In this document: piece by piece, positions 14,347 through 22,976 of the stretch
How the letters are laid out: each line of letters begins with the position of its first letter
Numbering within the stretch: position 1 is the stretch's first letter
DNA from: Kaustia mangrovi
GTDB lineage: Bacteria; Pseudomonadota; Alphaproteobacteria; Rhizobiales; Im1
Assembly (NCBI RefSeq): GCF_015482775.1
Contig: NZ_CP058214.1
Span: 4,454,501 to 4,518,500, forward strand
Direction: 5' to 3'
Length of the DNA: 64,000 bases
Notes under the pieces: generated by a model
The model's database searches: none
What the model saw: the letters and a program-made list of their open reading frames with translations, nothing else
Told to the model about the DNA's origin: nothing
Position numbers and translations under genes: made by a program

Positions 14347-16938
14347 ATGGCCTGGGGGAAATGGGGGAATGGTGCCGGCTCTCACCGTCTGGAGCACCAT
14401 TGTGCGGATGTCGCTGCGGTATTCGAGGCATTACTGACCCTGCCGAACGTGGTGCGGAGGCTCGCACGTCTTGCAGGTGCCGAGGCATTCGACGTCGTGA
14501 CGACAACTCGACTGACGTGCCTCGTCTATCTGCATGATTTCGGCAAGTTGAACTCCGGCTTCCAGTTCAAGGTCTGCGAGTCTCGTCCGCGTCTGGCGCC
14601 TCCGTCTGCTGGGCACGTCGAGCCGGGCGTTCGGGCCCTGGAGGGGGCGGCGCCGCATGTATGCAGGGCATTGGGGTTCGCCGATGTGGCGGGCTGGGGA
14701 GCGGCGGTCCAGCCCCTTCTGCTGGCGTCTCTTGCCCATCATGGCCGGCCGGCCCGCCTTCTCGGCGGTCCTGGTGGTCTCGACCGTGACGTGCCCCATC
14801 GCGACAAGGTGATCTGGGAGGCCGTCGCGGAGCCGGCCTACGATCCGGTCGAGCAGGCGACCGACTTCGCGGCCGCCATGAAGACCTGGTTTCCTGACGC
14901 TTTCGAGGTCGGTCCCGACCTTCCTGACGCGCCGGCCTTCCAGCATCTGTTCGCGGGGCTTGTCTCGCTCGCCGACTGGATCGGCTCGGACGAAGAGACG
15001 TTTCCGTATGTCGCGGAGTTCTCTCCCGATTATATGGCCTCTGCCCGAGACAGAGCGGGAAAGGCCATCGACGCGCTTGGCCTCAAGGTGGAGGATCAAC
15101 GGGCCGGCGCAGGCTCTGTCGTGTTCGGGCATATCTTCGGCTTGCCGGACGGCGTCGAGCCGAATGCGATGCAAGACGCCATCGGTGATGTGAGCGACGA
15201 CGACCGCCTCGTCATCCTTGAATCGGAGACCGGCTCGGGCAAGACCGAAGCGGCCTTTCTGCGTTTCGCCGATCTCTACCGGGCCGGTCTGGTCGACGGG
15301 CTCTATTTCGCCGTGCCGACACGGGCCGCCGCCGTTCAGCTTCACGGCCGGATTCACGGGGCGGCCCGGCGGTGGTTCGGCGACCGGGCGCCGGAGACGG
15401 TCCTCGCCGTGCCGGGATATCTCAAGGCCGGCGGGACGAAAGGACACAAGCTGCCTGACTGGAAAGTCCTGTGGGAGGACGACCCGGACGACAGGATCCG
15501 CATGGCGCGCTGGGCGGCGGAGAATGCCAAGCGCTATCTTGCGGCACAGATCGCCGTCGGCACTGTCGATCAGGCCATGCTCTCGGGGCTCACGGTCAAG
15601 CACGCCCATTTGCGTGCGGCAGCGCTCAGCCGCAATCTGCTCGTGGTCGACGAGGTGCATGCCTCCGACCCGTGGATGCGCGCCATTCTCGCCCGGGTGA
15701 TCGACAACCATCTCGCCGCCGGCGGTTATGCACTGCTTATGTCGGCGACCCTCGGCTCCGCCGTGCGCGAGGCCTGGCGCAAGGCGTCACCGCTGTCGCT
15801 CGACGACGCCGCGGCCGTTCCCTATCCGGCGATCTCCACTGAAACCCGGATCGGGGCGGTTGGACACAATGGTCGCGACAAGGTCGTTCACATGACCCTC
15901 GTGCCGGAGATGGACGACGCCGCGGCGATTGCCGCGCGTGCCCTCGCAAAGGCACGCGGCGGGGCCAAGGTGCTCGTCATCCGCAACACGGTCGATGCGG
16001 CGCTCGCCGTGCAGTCGGCCCTGGAGAATGCCGTCGAGGACGGCGAATCGGGCCTTCTGTTCGCATGCAAGGACGTGACGACGGTGCATCACAGCCGCTT
16101 TGCCGCGGAGGATCGCCGGTTGCTCGACAACGCCGTCGAACAGGCGCTCGGCAAGTCTCGGGAGGCGGGCGGCAAGATCGTAATCGGCACCCAAACCCTT
16201 GAGCAGAGTCTCGATATAGATGCCGACTATCTGATCACCGATCTCTGCCCTGTCGACGTCCTTCTGCAGCGCATCGGCCGACTCCATCGCCATGCGCACG
16301 ACGACCGCCCGCCGGAGGCGAGCGAGCCCGCCGCCCTTATCCTTGCGCCGGGGGACGATCTCTCGAGCCTCCTGAAGCGAGGCCGCAACGGGCTCGGCGG
16401 CGCGGGCGGGCGCGGTGTCTATCCGGATCTGAGGATTATCGAAGCGACACGGCGCCTGATCGAGGGCGAACCCATCTGGCGCATTCCCGAGATGAACCGC
16501 CGGCTGGTCGAGGCGGCGACCCATGGCGAGGCGCTGGCCGCGATCGAGGCGGAGATGGGAGGGGAGTGGGCGGCGCACGGGCGCGAGATCGCCGGCATCG
16601 CGGCGGCCGACGGCCAGGTTGCCGGCCTCTATCTCCTCGACTGGACCCAGGATTTCTCGCAGCTCGCCTTCCCCGATATCGGCGAGGCGATCCGCACGAG
16701 GCTCGGCGAGGCCGACCGCCTCGTCGAATTCGGGAACGGCGAGCCCGGCCCGTTCGGCGAGCCGATCACGCGCCTCGCCATCCGCTCCCACCTCGTGCGC
16801 GACGTGCCGCTGGACGAGGAAGCCAAGATCGAGCCGGGCGAGGGCGGCGCACTCACGATCCGCCTGGGCGAGCGCGCGTTCCGCTACGACCGGTTGGGCT
16901 TGACATCAATCGCAAAGATAATAGATATGGCTCAATGA
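14347..16938 (+). CDS. cas3: Type I-E CRISPR helicase-nuclease Cas3
   Basis: 863 residues from ATG 14347, chosen for the GAGAGGGGG site upstream. The longer frame to 14269 lacks one. HD nuclease: HRLEHHCADVAAVF, YLHDFGKLN, SLAHHGRP, DWIGSDE. Helicase: Walker A ESETGSGKTEAAF, DEVH box VVDEVHASDPWM, motif III MSATLGS, motif VI QRIGRLHRH. Recruited by Cascade, it unwinds and degrades target DNA 3' to 5'. The gene stands alone 247 bases upstream of the Cascade operon. Its last 15 bases overlap the site matched by the mini-array spacer. Confidence 0.96.
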   Translation: MAWGKWGNGAGSHRLEHHCADVAAVFEALLTLPNVVRRLARLAGAEAFDVVTTTRLTCLVYLHDFGKLNSGFQFKVCESRPRLAPPSAGHVEPGVRALEGAAPHVCRALGFADVAGWGAAVQPLLLASLAHHGRPARLLGGPGGLDRDVPHRDKVIWEAVAEPAYDPVEQATDFAAAMKTWFPDAFEVGPDLPDAPAFQHLFAGLVSLADWIGSDEETFPYVAEFSPDYMASARDRAGKAIDALGLKVEDQRAGAGSVVFGHIFGLPDGVEPNAMQDAIGDVSDDDRLVILESETGSGKTEAAFLRFADLYRAGLVDGLYFAVPTRAAAVQLHGRIHGAARRWFGDRAPETVLAVPGYLKAGGTKGHKLPDWKVLWEDDPDDRIRMARWAAENAKRYLAAQIAVGTVDQAMLSGLTVKHAHLRAAALSRNLLVVDEVHASDPWMRAILARVIDNHLAAGGYALLMSATLGSAVREAWRKASPLSLDDAAAVPYPAISTETRIGAVGHNGRDKVVHMTLVPEMDDAAAIAARALAKARGGAKVLVIRNTVDAALAVQSALENAVEDGESGLLFACKDVTTVHHSRFAAEDRRLLDNAVEQALGKSREAGGKIVIGTQTLEQSLDIDADYLITDLCPVDVLLQRIGRLHRHAHDDRPPEASEPAALILAPGDDLSSLLKRGRNGLGGAGGRGVYPDLRIIEATRRLIEGEPIWRIPEMNRRLVEAATHGEALAAIEAEMGGEWAAHGREIAGIAAADGQVAGLYLLDWTQDFSQLAFPDIGEAIRTRLGEADRLVEFGNGEPGPFGEPITRLAIRSHLVRDVPLDEEAKIEPGEGGALTIRLGERAFRYDRLGLTSIAKIIDMAQ
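16894..16937 (+). promoter_or_regulatory. Putative Cascade-operon promoter containing a mini-array target
   Basis: Two readings are possible: TTGACA (16900-16905) with TAGATA/AGATAT at 16922-16928 (16-17 bases), or TTGGGC (16894-16899), 17 bases, GATAAT (16917-16922). Either places transcription start near 16930-16936, at the cas3 stop. The interval 16923-16937 (AGATATGGCTCAATG) matches the first 15 bases of the mini-array spacer (AGATACGGCTCGATG) except at positions 6 and 12. A second weaker promoter candidate, TTGCGC-N16-TATACC, lies at 16993-17020. Confidence 0.6.
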
Positions 16939-17083
16939 ACGATATGCACAGGAGCCAACCTTAATGATCTCCTTCACTCTGTCGCTCACAGCTTGCGCCG
17001 TCATCAAATTCAAATATACCAACTATTGTGTCCGCTTCCGGTCTTTGAAGTTTACCGAGCTTGCGGTTGCTGAATCGATGTCC

Positions 17084-17172
17084 GTCACCCCCGGGGGTCC
17101 GGGGATAGACCCAGATACGGCTCGATGGCAGCGCGAACATGAGCATCTTCCCCGCCAACGCGGGGAGTAGGC
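17084..17172 (+). CRISPR. Diverged one-spacer mini-array between cas3 and cse1
   Basis: Two 28-base repeats start at 17084 and 17145, exactly 61 bases apart as in the main array. Repeat 1 is GTCAC, stem CCCCGG, loop GGGT, stem CCGGGG, tail ATAGACC. Repeat 2 is ATCTT, stem CCCCGC, loop CAAC, stem GCGGGG, tail AGTAGGC. The main array reads GGTTC, stem CCCCAC, loop CCGC, stem GTGGGG, tail ATAGACC. So sequence has drifted but the Cas6e hairpin is kept with compensating changes. With a 29-base repeat as in E. coli, the 32-base spacer is 17113-17144. It lies in the leader of the Cascade operon. Confidence 0.8.
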
Positions 17173-17185
17173 CGGAGCGGACACA

Positions 17186-18811
17186 ATGCATAACCTCCTT
17201 ACCGATCCTATCATCCGCATACGTCTCTCAGGGATACCCGCAGAGGCTGCCCGCTTGTCACTGCCGGCGGTCTTTGCGACGCTCATGCACGACGAGATTG
17301 CCGCCTTCCCTGCGCTCAGGCCGCATCAGGTTCATGCCTGGCACATGTTTCTCGCCCAGCTCGGCGCTGTCGCGCTCCATGCGGCCGGACGCGGCGATCC
17401 TCCCGAGGGCGAGGAGGACTGGCGCGGCCTTCTGCGAGGCCTGACCGCGTCGTTCGCGGGCGACGAGCCATGGCAGCTCGTGGTGACCGATCCGGCCAAG
17501 CCCGCCTTCATGCAGCCGCCAGCACCGGAAGGGCTCGACACGTTCAAGGGCCGTATCGAGACGGCCGACGACCTGGACCCGCTGGTCACGGCGAAGAACC
17601 ACGACCTCAAATCCGCCCAGGCCCTCGAGGCGGAACTGGACGACTGGCTGTTCGCGCTTGTCGACCTGCAGACCATGGAGGGTTTTCTGGGCGCGGGAAA
17701 CTACGGCATCAGCCGCATGAATGGCGGCTTCTCCAGCCGCATGTTCCTCGGCCTCGCGCCGCCTGGCGGAGCGGGCGCGCATCTGCGCCGCGACATTCGT
17801 ATGCTGCTCGATATGAGAGCCGCGCTCCTCGCCGACCCGGCCTTTCCAGGCTATCGCGCAGAACGCGGCCTCGCGCTCGTCTGGACGCGGGCCTGGGACG
17901 GGGCGGCATCCATCGGCCTCGAAGATCTCGATCCCTATTACATCGAGATCTGCCGCCGTATCCGCTTCGTGGAAGAGGACGGACGGCTTGTCGCCCGCAC
18001 GGCCGGAACCAAGGCCGCACGCATCGACGCCAAGGCGATCAGCGGCCTCACCGGCGATCCCTGGGCGCCCATCGATCAGAAGAACGGCAAGGCGCTTTCG
18101 CTGACGGCGGCCGGCTTCGGCTATCGGCAACTCATAAACATCCTGTTCGGCGAGAACAATCGCCCGCCGCCGGCGGCGCGGTCCCGTGCGCTCGACGGGA
18201 GCAATGACGACCTCCTCCTGATCGCGCGGGGACTGGCGCGCGGACAGGGCAAGACCGAAGGCTTCCATGAGCGCTTTCTGCCGGTTTCGCCTACGGTCGC
18301 CGGCGCCATGGGGGTTGAGGAGAAGCGTATCCGGCTCGGCAGCCTGGCGACGACGCAGGCAGACGACATCGCGAGGCTCGCCAAGATCCTGCGCGGCGCC
18401 ATCGCGATCGTCGCCAGCGGCGGCCGTCCGCTCAACGAGGCTTCCAAGGACGACTATGCCCGCGCGGACCCCTTTATCCGCCGACTCGAACAGCATGCCG
18501 ACACGACGTTCTTCCCTGCGCTCTGGGCGCGTTTCGAGGCAGAGGAAGCCGACAACCAGGACGCAGCGAAGAAAACGGCGCATGCGTTTGTCGAGACGCT
18601 CGCGCGGGAAGCCCGAACGCTTTTCAACGAAGCCGCCGACACTGTCCCCTGCGCCAGCATTCAGCGTTATCGCGCCCGCGCCCGGGCCGAGCGCTCCTTC
18701 AACGGCCGCCTCTACCACGAATTCTCTTTCCTCAGACGAGAGGCGCCGAACCAATCATCCCTGACGGAGGCAACCGATGACGAGCTTGACAGCGAAACCG
18801 CCGCCCGATGA
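17186..18811 (+). CDS. cse1: Cascade large subunit Cse1 (Cas8e/CasA)
   Basis: 541 residues, opening with the Cse1 signature MHNLLTDPIIRIRLSGIPAE. Other landmarks are HQVHAWHMFLAQLG, DWLFALVDLQTMEGFLGAGN, and GDPWAPIDQKNGKALSLTAA. It recognises the PAM and recruits Cas3. This is the first gene of the Cascade operon, 14 bases after the mini-array. Its 3' end overlaps cse2 by 35 bases in another frame. The N-terminal L1-type region is present. Length is slightly above the E. coli protein (502). Confidence 0.93.
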   Translation: MHNLLTDPIIRIRLSGIPAEAARLSLPAVFATLMHDEIAAFPALRPHQVHAWHMFLAQLGAVALHAAGRGDPPEGEEDWRGLLRGLTASFAGDEPWQLVVTDPAKPAFMQPPAPEGLDTFKGRIETADDLDPLVTAKNHDLKSAQALEAELDDWLFALVDLQTMEGFLGAGNYGISRMNGGFSSRMFLGLAPPGGAGAHLRRDIRMLLDMRAALLADPAFPGYRAERGLALVWTRAWDGAASIGLEDLDPYYIEICRRIRFVEEDGRLVARTAGTKAARIDAKAISGLTGDPWAPIDQKNGKALSLTAAGFGYRQLINILFGENNRPPPAARSRALDGSNDDLLLIARGLARGQGKTEGFHERFLPVSPTVAGAMGVEEKRIRLGSLATTQADDIARLAKILRGAIAIVASGGRPLNEASKDDYARADPFIRRLEQHADTTFFPALWARFEAEEADNQDAAKKTAHAFVETLAREARTLFNEAADTVPCASIQRYRARARAERSFNGRLYHEFSFLRREAPNQSSLTEATDDELDSETAAR

Positions 18812-19385
18812 GCGGGCGGAACCGGAAAGCCGTTTCGACCGGACGGTCGATACCCTCGCCCGCGAGATCGCCGGGCTTGCTCCCGGGCCGCTCGCCCAGC
18901 TTCGCCGCGGCGCGCTGCGCGAGGCGGGATCGGCGGCGTTCTGGACGCTCTATGTGCACAACGATCTCGCCGCGCTGGGCGGTGGCGAGGAGGGCTGGGC
19001 GACGGTCATGCAGGGCATGGCGATCATGACGCCCACGGGGCGTTCCGCCCGCAAGCTTCCGGCCCACGACCGGACAAGACCGCCCGGCCGCCAGCTTGCC
19101 AGCGGCGGCGACCCGGACTGGTGGAGCGGGCGCGGGGAGGGGCATCCGGCCTTCTCCGAGCTGCGCCTCGCCCGCCTGCTGAACGCCCGGGGAGCCGTGC
19201 GCCGCGATCTCGCCCTGCGCGCCTGCCGCATGCTGGCAAGCCGCGAGGCCCGCATCGACTGGCGGCAGATGGCGCGGCTGATCCTCTACGCAAACGAGGA
19301 GACGACGCGCAGGATCGCCCACGACTTCTATGCCGCGCTCGACCGCAAGCGCCAGGAGACCGACCGGGCGGAGAGCGCCGCCTGA
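18777..19385 (+). CDS. cse2: Cascade small subunit Cse2 (CasB)
   Basis: 202 residues, highly basic and helical, starting MTSLTAKPPPDERAEPESRF. The helical core includes LRRGALREAGSAAFWTLYVH and MARLILYANEETTRRIAHDF. Two copies bind the crRNA/DNA belly in type I-E Cascade. The gene overlaps cse1 by 35 bases, which favours coupled translation. Assignment rests on position, length and the conserved LRRG and W-x-L-Y motifs. Confidence 0.9.
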   Translation: MTSLTAKPPPDERAEPESRFDRTVDTLAREIAGLAPGPLAQLRRGALREAGSAAFWTLYVHNDLAALGGGEEGWATVMQGMAIMTPTGRSARKLPAHDRTRPPGRQLASGGDPDWWSGRGEGHPAFSELRLARLLNARGAVRRDLALRACRMLASREARIDWRQMARLILYANEETTRRIAHDFYAALDRKRQETDRAESAA

Positions 19386-19416
19386 TCCATCCTTCCAATC
19401 CTTCGGAGCACTCGAA

Positions 19417-20571
19417 ATGACCACGCCACGCTTTTTGCAAATCCATACGCTTCACGCCTATTCGGCCGCCCTCCTCAACCGCGACGATACGGGGCTCGCC
19501 AAGCGCCTGCCCTATGGCGGCAAAATGCGCACGCGCGTCTCCTCGCAATGCCTCAAGCGCCACTGGCGGTGGGCGGAGGGCGCCCACGATCTTCACGCCA
19601 TTCCCGGCGCGGAGAAGGCCGTGCGCTCGCGCGACATCGTGAGCAGGAGCGTGATTGCCCCCTTGCGCGAGGCCTTCGACGGCGAGGTGCTCGATGCGAT
19701 CGAGGGGGAGTTCCAGAAGGCGGTCTACGGGGAGAAGGCAACATCCTCGCGCCAGCCCTTGTTGCTCGGCTATCCGGAAGTCGCCTATCTGCGCAAGCAG
19801 GCGGAAGCCATCGCGCGCGAGTATCCATCCGATGCCAAGGCGGCAGGCGAGGCAGCCGCCGCCTTCGCCAAGGAGGCCAGGGCGAACTTCAAGCAGATAC
19901 GCGAGCAGACAGCCCTGCCTGGCGGCCTGACGGCGGCGTTGTTCGGGCGCATGGTGACCTCCGACCCGGAGGCCAATATCGACGCCGCCATCCATGTCGC
20001 CCACGCCTTCACCGTGCACGAGGAGGAGACGGAGAGCGACTATTTCTCCGTCGTGGACGATCTGCGCGGCGAGGACGAGGATGCCGGTGCGGCCCATATC
20101 GGCGACGCGGAGCTCACCTCCGGCCTGTTCTACGGCTATGTGGTGGTGGACGTGCCCGGGCTCGTCTCCAATCTCACAGGCGCCGAGGCGTCCGCGTGGG
20201 AAACCGCCGAGCGCGATATGGCGGCCCAGGTCGTCGAACATCTCGTCCATCTGATCGCGACCGTCTCGCCGGGCGCCAAGCTCGGCTCCACCGCGCCCTA
20301 CGCCTATGCGCAGGCGATGCTGGTTGAGGCCGGCGACCGGCAGCCGCGCAGCCTGGCAGGCGCCTATCGCAAGGCCTGCAGGCCGCTCGTCGCGGATGCG
20401 CTGGAGAGGATGCGCGATCATCTCGCGGCACTGGACGGCGCTTATGGCAATGGCGAGGCGCGCTGCGCCATGAGCCTGGAGCCCGTAGAGCTCCCCGAAA
20501 CGCAGATCGTCGCGCTGCCCGAGCTCGCATCCTGGGCAGGCAATGCGGTGCTCAACGGAAAGGCCGCATGA
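19417..20571 (+). CDS. cas7e: Cascade backbone Cas7e (CasC)
   Basis: 384 residues from ATG 19417 with CGGAG upstream. Signature N-terminus FLQIHTLHAYSAALLNRDDT, then KRLPYGGKMRTRVSSQCLKR (the conserved RVSSQ-KR motif), and later LTSGLFYGYVVVDV and PGAKLGSTAPYAYAQAMLVE. Six copies form the crRNA-binding backbone, with each thumb displacing every sixth guide base. That geometry explains the mismatch positions tolerated at the mini-array target. Confidence 0.95.
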   Translation: MTTPRFLQIHTLHAYSAALLNRDDTGLAKRLPYGGKMRTRVSSQCLKRHWRWAEGAHDLHAIPGAEKAVRSRDIVSRSVIAPLREAFDGEVLDAIEGEFQKAVYGEKATSSRQPLLLGYPEVAYLRKQAEAIAREYPSDAKAAGEAAAAFAKEARANFKQIREQTALPGGLTAALFGRMVTSDPEANIDAAIHVAHAFTVHEEETESDYFSVVDDLRGEDEDAGAAHIGDAELTSGLFYGYVVVDVPGLVSNLTGAEASAWETAERDMAAQVVEHLVHLIATVSPGAKLGSTAPYAYAQAMLVEAGDRQPRSLAGAYRKACRPLVADALERMRDHLAALDGAYGNGEARCAMSLEPVELPETQIVALPELASWAGNAVLNGKAA

Positions 20572-21299
20572 TGCCGCGCCACCTCGTCCTGACACTTGAG
20601 GCGCCGCTCATGGCGTTCGGCGGCGTGACCGTCGACAATTACGGCACGATCCGCGATTTCCCCGCCGCCTCCATGCTCACCGGGCTCATTGCCAACGCCC
20701 TGGGGCTGCGCCGCGAGGACCGGCAGGCCCATCAGCGCCTCCAGGATCGTCTCGTCTTCGCTGCCCGTCACGAGCGCCCGGCCGGGCGGGTGGCCGACTT
20801 CCAGACCGCCAAGCTGGAGGCGAGCGACCGGGGCTGGACCACGCGCGGAGCTCCGGAAGGCCGGGCGGGCGGTGCAGGCACCTATCTCGGGCCCCATCTG
20901 CGCTATCGCGACTATCATGCCGACGCCGCACTCACTGTCGTCCTGCGCCTGGAGCCCGCAGACGAGGCACCGACACTGGACGATCTCGCCGACGCCTTGC
21001 TCAGGCCGGCCCGGCCACTCTTCATCGGCCGCAAGCCCTGCCTTCCCTCGCGCCCGCTCATCGCTCCCGATCCGGCCGCCTCCTTCATCGAGACACAGAC
21101 CGTCGGCGAGGCGCTGGAAACCATCCCCCGGCACAACAAGGATGCATTGCGCGCACTGTGGCCGGCCGGCGAGGGCGGCACGACCCGTACGGATCGCGCT
21201 CTCGATCTTGCCGACGAGCGCAACTGGAGCTCCGGTCTGCATGGCGGCACGCGGCGTGTCTGCGAGGGAACGATCCAACCGGCCAAGGACGATGGATGA
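20568..21299 (+). CDS. cas5e: Cascade subunit Cas5e (CasD)
   Basis: 243 residues. N-terminal RAMP strand RHLVLTLEAPLMAFGGVTVD, then RDFPAASMLTGLIANALGL, and RKPCLPSRPL in the middle. Cas5e caps the 5' handle of the crRNA. It starts inside cas7e (ATGA overlap at 20568-20571) and ends inside the start region of cas6e, so all are translated together. Confidence 0.94.
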   Translation: MMPRHLVLTLEAPLMAFGGVTVDNYGTIRDFPAASMLTGLIANALGLRREDRQAHQRLQDRLVFAARHERPAGRVADFQTAKLEASDRGWTTRGAPEGRAGGAGTYLGPHLRYRDYHADAALTVVLRLEPADEAPTLDDLADALLRPARPLFIGRKPCLPSRPLIAPDPAASFIETQTVGEALETIPRHNKDALRALWPAGEGGTTRTDRALDLADERNWSSGLHGGTRRVCEGTIQPAKDDG

Positions 21300-22060
21300 T
21301 GACCGACACACTCCACCTCCTGCATTTGCCCTTCGACCTTGAGGAGCTCGGTCGCTGGGCCGGCCGGCGCGGATTGATGTCCAAGGGTAGCTTCGACGAG
21401 GGGTTCGCCCTGCACAAGCTTCTTGCCGAGAGCTTCGGTCCCGGCGTTCTGCAACCGTTCCGGCTGATGCCCGCACCTGGCGGTAAGAGCGGCACGCTCT
21501 ATGCCTATACGGCAAGCCCGGCGGACGCCCTCCGCGAACTGGCGGAAGCCGTTGCCGCACCGGAACATCTCGACGTCGTCGATCTCGGCCGGCTCAGGAC
21601 GAAGCCGATGCCGCAGGATTGGCCGCAAGATCGGCGGCTTGGCTTCGACATTCGCATCAGGCCCGTCCGCCGCAGCGATCGGGAGGGAGACCGAAATCGC
21701 ACCGTCGAGCGCGACGCATTTCTGCACGAGGCCCTGTCGCTGCCCAAAGGCGGGATGGAGGAAGGCGGCCGCACGCGCGAGGCGGTCTATGGCGAGTGGC
21801 TCGCCGCCCAACTTTCCCGCCATGGCGGCGCCCGCCTGGTTGCACCCCCCCGGCTTGCGTCCTTTCGCCGCCAACGCAGCATACGATCAGACGGTCATCG
21901 TGGGCCGGAGGGACCAGACGCCGTTATGCGCGGCGATCTCGTAATCACCGCGGCCAGCGCATTCAACAAGCTGCTGGCACGCGGAATAGGACGCCACCGA
22001 GCCTACGGCTACGGCATGATCCTGCTGCGCCCGCCGAACGGCGGAGCGGTCACGAAATAG
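21296..22060 (+). CDS. cas6e: crRNA-processing endoribonuclease Cas6e (CasE)
   Basis: 254 residues from ATG 21296 (a second ATG follows at 21299; both overlap the cas5e stop). The glycine-rich RNA-binding loop GIGRHRAYGYGMILLRPP at the C-terminus is diagnostic, and FALHKLLAESFGPGVLQPFR contains the conserved His region near the active site. It cuts pre-crRNA at the base of the repeat hairpin. It is longer than the E. coli protein (199), with extra residues in the middle (about 110-170). Confidence 0.93.
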   Translation: MMTDTLHLLHLPFDLEELGRWAGRRGLMSKGSFDEGFALHKLLAESFGPGVLQPFRLMPAPGGKSGTLYAYTASPADALRELAEAVAAPEHLDVVDLGRLRTKPMPQDWPQDRRLGFDIRIRPVRRSDREGDRNRTVERDAFLHEALSLPKGGMEEGGRTREAVYGEWLAAQLSRHGGARLVAPPRLASFRRQRSIRSDGHRGPEGPDAVMRGDLVITAASAFNKLLARGIGRHRAYGYGMILLRPPNGGAVTK

Positions 22061-22072
22061 GAGGGTCGAGAG

Positions 22073-22963
22073 ATGCTGCGTGGACGTCTGGGACTGGAAA
22101 CGGCGCGCATTCCCCACGCCGATCGCCATGGTCTCCTGTGGTTGTCGCGCGGCGCGCTGACGGCGCGCGACGGCACCTTGCGCTTCGAGCGCGGCGGGGA
22201 GGATGCCGGGAACGATCCTCTCGCGAAAGGCGACTATGCCATTCCATTCCAGGCGGTTTCGATGATCCTCATCGGTCCCGGATCGACGGTCAGCCACGAT
22301 GCACTGCGGCTACTCGCGCGCCACGGCACGGCGCTCGTCGCCGTCGGCGAGGATGGCGTACGCTTCTATACAGCCCCGCCGCTTCTGCCCGATCGGTCCG
22401 GGCTTGCGCGACGACAGGCCCGCGTGTGGGCCGACGCCGACAGCTCGCGTCTCGCCATCGCGCGCAGGATGTATGCCTGGCGTCTCGGCGAGGTGCTGCC
22501 GCATCGCGATATCGCCGTCCTGCGCGGTATCGAGGGGGCGCGCATGAAGCGGACCTATGCCACCCTGGCCGGGCAGATCGGCGTGGATTGGCAAGGTCGG
22601 CGCTACGACCGCGCCAATCCAGGCGCCAGCGACCTGCCGAACCAGGCGCTCAACCATGCCTCGAGCGCAGTCGAGGCTGCCGCAGCCATCGCCGTGTGCG
22701 CGACCGGTACAGTCCCACAGCTCGGCTTCATTCATGAAGATCCGGGCCAGTCCTTCGTTCTCGATATAGCCGACCTGTTTCGCGACAGCATCACCATTCC
22801 CGTTGCGTTCAGAGGCGCCAAGCAGGTTGCCAAGACACGTGACGAGAACATAGAGCGCGTCACCCGTCGCCTGGCCGGCGAGACGCTTCGGCGCGAGAAG
22901 GTAGTGGAGATGATGATCGACCGGATCAAGTCCCTTTTCGAGGATCCGGCTACGGCATCTTGA
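22073..22963 (+). CDS. cas1: CRISPR adaptation integrase Cas1
   Basis: 296 residues, type I-E Cas1. Metal ligands are visible as Glu in GIEGARMKRTY, His in LGFIHEDPGQSF, and Asp in LDIADLFRD. A GGAGGG ribosome site precedes the ATG 12 bases after cas6e. With Cas2 it inserts new spacers at the leader end. Confidence 0.96.
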   Translation: MLRGRLGLETARIPHADRHGLLWLSRGALTARDGTLRFERGGEDAGNDPLAKGDYAIPFQAVSMILIGPGSTVSHDALRLLARHGTALVAVGEDGVRFYTAPPLLPDRSGLARRQARVWADADSSRLAIARRMYAWRLGEVLPHRDIAVLRGIEGARMKRTYATLAGQIGVDWQGRRYDRANPGASDLPNQALNHASSAVEAAAAIAVCATGTVPQLGFIHEDPGQSFVLDIADLFRDSITIPVAFRGAKQVAKTRDENIERVTRRLAGETLRREKVVEMMIDRIKSLFEDPATAS

Positions 22964-22976
22964 GGAGACGCGAGAC

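Noticed and set aside
16967-17170. Short ORFs on both strands in the cas3-cse1 gap
   Set aside because: They run through the mini-array hairpins, lack ribosome sites, and are better explained as non-coding leader RNA.
17084-17172. Mini-array hairpins as a simple transcription terminator or attenuator
   Set aside because: There is no T-run, and exact 61-base spacing, 6-4-6 geometry and repeat-like tails point to CRISPR origin. Attenuation as a side effect is not excluded.
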